Assembly: GCA_030523305.1 (NCBI GenBank)
Contig: JAUNIY010000003.1
Location: 1-61,800 of the forward strand
From: Eubacteriales bacterium
GTDB lineage: Bacteria; Bacillota; Clostridia; Oscillospirales; Butyricicoccaceae
DNA length: 61,800 nt
Direction of reading: 5' to 3'
Below are positions 61,320 through 61,800 of this stretch, piece after piece. Position numbers and translations under genes: made by a program. Numbering within the stretch: the stretch's first letter is position 1; the number at the start of each line of letters is the position of its first letter. The notes under the pieces were generated by a model. The model was not told the DNA's origin, did no database searches, and saw nothing but the letters and a program-made list of their open reading frames with translations.

Positions 61320-61486
61320 CTTCGGCTGCGGCATGGCGGGACGGGTGTGGCTTTTTCATCATTTCATCGTTTTTTTTCGACTGAAAAAACCACCAAAAGA
61401 GCGGACGGAACGTCCAAAATCATCATCAACTTTCACGAAAAAAGCCCGAAAACCCATGGTTTTACGGCTATTTTGAAACAAAAACA
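61320..61486. other. non-coding stretch with hairpin
   Basis: No credible gene. AAGCC and AAAACC (about 61440-61455) pair with GGTTTT and GGCT (about 61457-61470) followed by ATTTTG, a terminator-like hairpin on both strands. Several A/T runs. Confidence 0.4.
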
Positions 61487-61540
61487 TTGAATAAAGCAAG
61501 ACGCTGTGATATAATAAGTCAAAAGCAGTTATGATATAAT
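61487..61540 (+). promoter_or_regulatory. tandem extended -10 promoters
   Basis: P1: TTGAAT (61487-61492), 17 bp, TATAAT (61510-61515). P2: TATAAT at 61535-61540. Both carry TGA directly before TATAAT (extended -10). Leader to the next gene is about 140-165 nt, with a GCAGAAA/TTTCTGC hairpin at 61640-61662. Confidence 0.75.
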
Positions 61541-61680
61541 TATTTTATCACGATACCATATGCGATTTGTACGTGCACAAAGCGCCGACAGGAAGCGACA
61601 GCCGCTGTGGCATAATAGCTGCTGGAAATACAATGAATTGCAGAAATATACATATTTTCTGCTGCGAGACAAGGAGTGTC

Positions 61681-61800
61681 ATGAGAATGCAGACATTTGA
61701 CGAAACCGCATGGTACAGCATTGCGGCAAAGGTCGGTGGAAAGGTAATTGCAGTTGAAAACGCTTCTGCCGAGAATGGCGCAGTTGTTTGCCTGGCGGAT
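61681..61800 (+). CDS. start of a ricin-type (RICIN) beta-trefoil lectin-like protein, truncated by window end
   Basis: Forty codons visible, AAGGAG upstream (the ATG at 61687 is also possible). After MRMQTFDETA the segment WYSIAAKVGGKVIAVENASA and ENGAVVCL follows the first beta-trefoil repeat of ricin-type lectin domains, where GK-L-V-ENGS-A-GA-V-W is typical. No signal peptide is visible, so it may be cytoplasmic or spore-associated. Only partial, so function is open. Confidence 0.65.
   Translation, partial: MRMQTFDETAWYSIAAKVGGKVIAVENASAENGAVVCLAD

Noticed and set aside
61218..61490. 90-codon frame upstream of the lectin gene
   Set aside because: Covers promoters and a terminator-like hairpin, low-complexity, no ribosome binding site.
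1..61800. CRISPR arrays, insertion sequences, prophage or rRNA genes
   Set aside because: No regularly spaced repeats, transposase or integrase motifs, or rRNA stretches were found by reading the sequence.

Overview
The window reads as chromosome of an anaerobic, endospore-forming Gram-positive bacterium of the class Clostridia. The evidence is sporulation genes (spoVG, the dipicolinate synthase pair dpaA/dpaB), strictly anaerobic catabolism (indolepyruvate:ferredoxin oxidoreductase IorAB), oxygen-detoxifying flavodiiron protein and desulfoferrodoxin, strong AGGAGG ribosome binding sites with some GTG/TTG starts, and sigma-A promoters of the TTGACA-17-TATAAT type. Base composition is moderately GC-rich by eye, which with the gene content suggests Oscillospirales (Butyricicoccus/Agathobaculum-like); that placement is an inference.

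Layout. 1-10629: end of a tRNA-Gly, then recD2-comF-mreB-like, murC (reverse), spoVG, a UgtP-type glycosyltransferase, rarA (reverse) and an acyl-CoA ligase. 10640-15090: a TrpR-like regulator (YerC type) followed by iorA-iorB-paaK, an arylpyruvate-to-arylacetyl-CoA block; a structured RNA precedes paaK. 15091-15470: a compact unit that looks like a type I toxin-antitoxin module, with a 35-residue hydrophobic toxin whose ribosome binding site lies in a hairpin and an antisense RNA sharing its terminator. 15446-23133: an accessory catabolic island with amidohydrolase, YitT/YczE-like membrane protein, sodium:solute symporter and AraC regulator on the reverse strand, and two Gfo/Idh/MocA oxidoreductases around an IolE-like enzyme on the forward strand. 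23139-25820: a palindromic repeat, a leader with tandem terminators, a MATE transporter fused to a cytidylate-kinase-like domain, and an apparently free-standing structured ncRNA. 25897-46781: housekeeping genes for RNA modification, DNA processing, topoisomerase I, phospholipid and fatty-acid synthesis, RNase III, SMC, FtsY, NTP and NAD metabolism, ribosome silencing, LeuRS and ribosomal protein S21. 46830-54054: two small membrane proteins, a divergent type IIA topoisomerase pair flanked by two homologous small-RNA elements, and dpaAB. 54055-61800: Trk potassium uptake (reverse), flavodiiron protein and desulfoferrodoxin, a NagZ-like protein lacking its catalytic residues, a second cytidylate-kinase-like protein, and the start of a ricin-type lectin gene.

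How they work together. plsX-acpP-rnc-smc-ftsY is a classic Firmicutes core linking lipid synthesis, RNA processing, chromosome organisation and protein targeting; rph-rdgB-yhbY-nadD-yqeK-lytR-rsfS-leuS is the equally classic nadD/rsfS neighbourhood. The novelty is concentrated in the spaces between genes (type I TA unit, ncRNA after the MATE fusion, paired sRNAs around the topoisomerase operon, structured leaders) and in the island at 15-23 kb. No rRNA genes, CRISPR arrays, transposases or prophage genes were seen.
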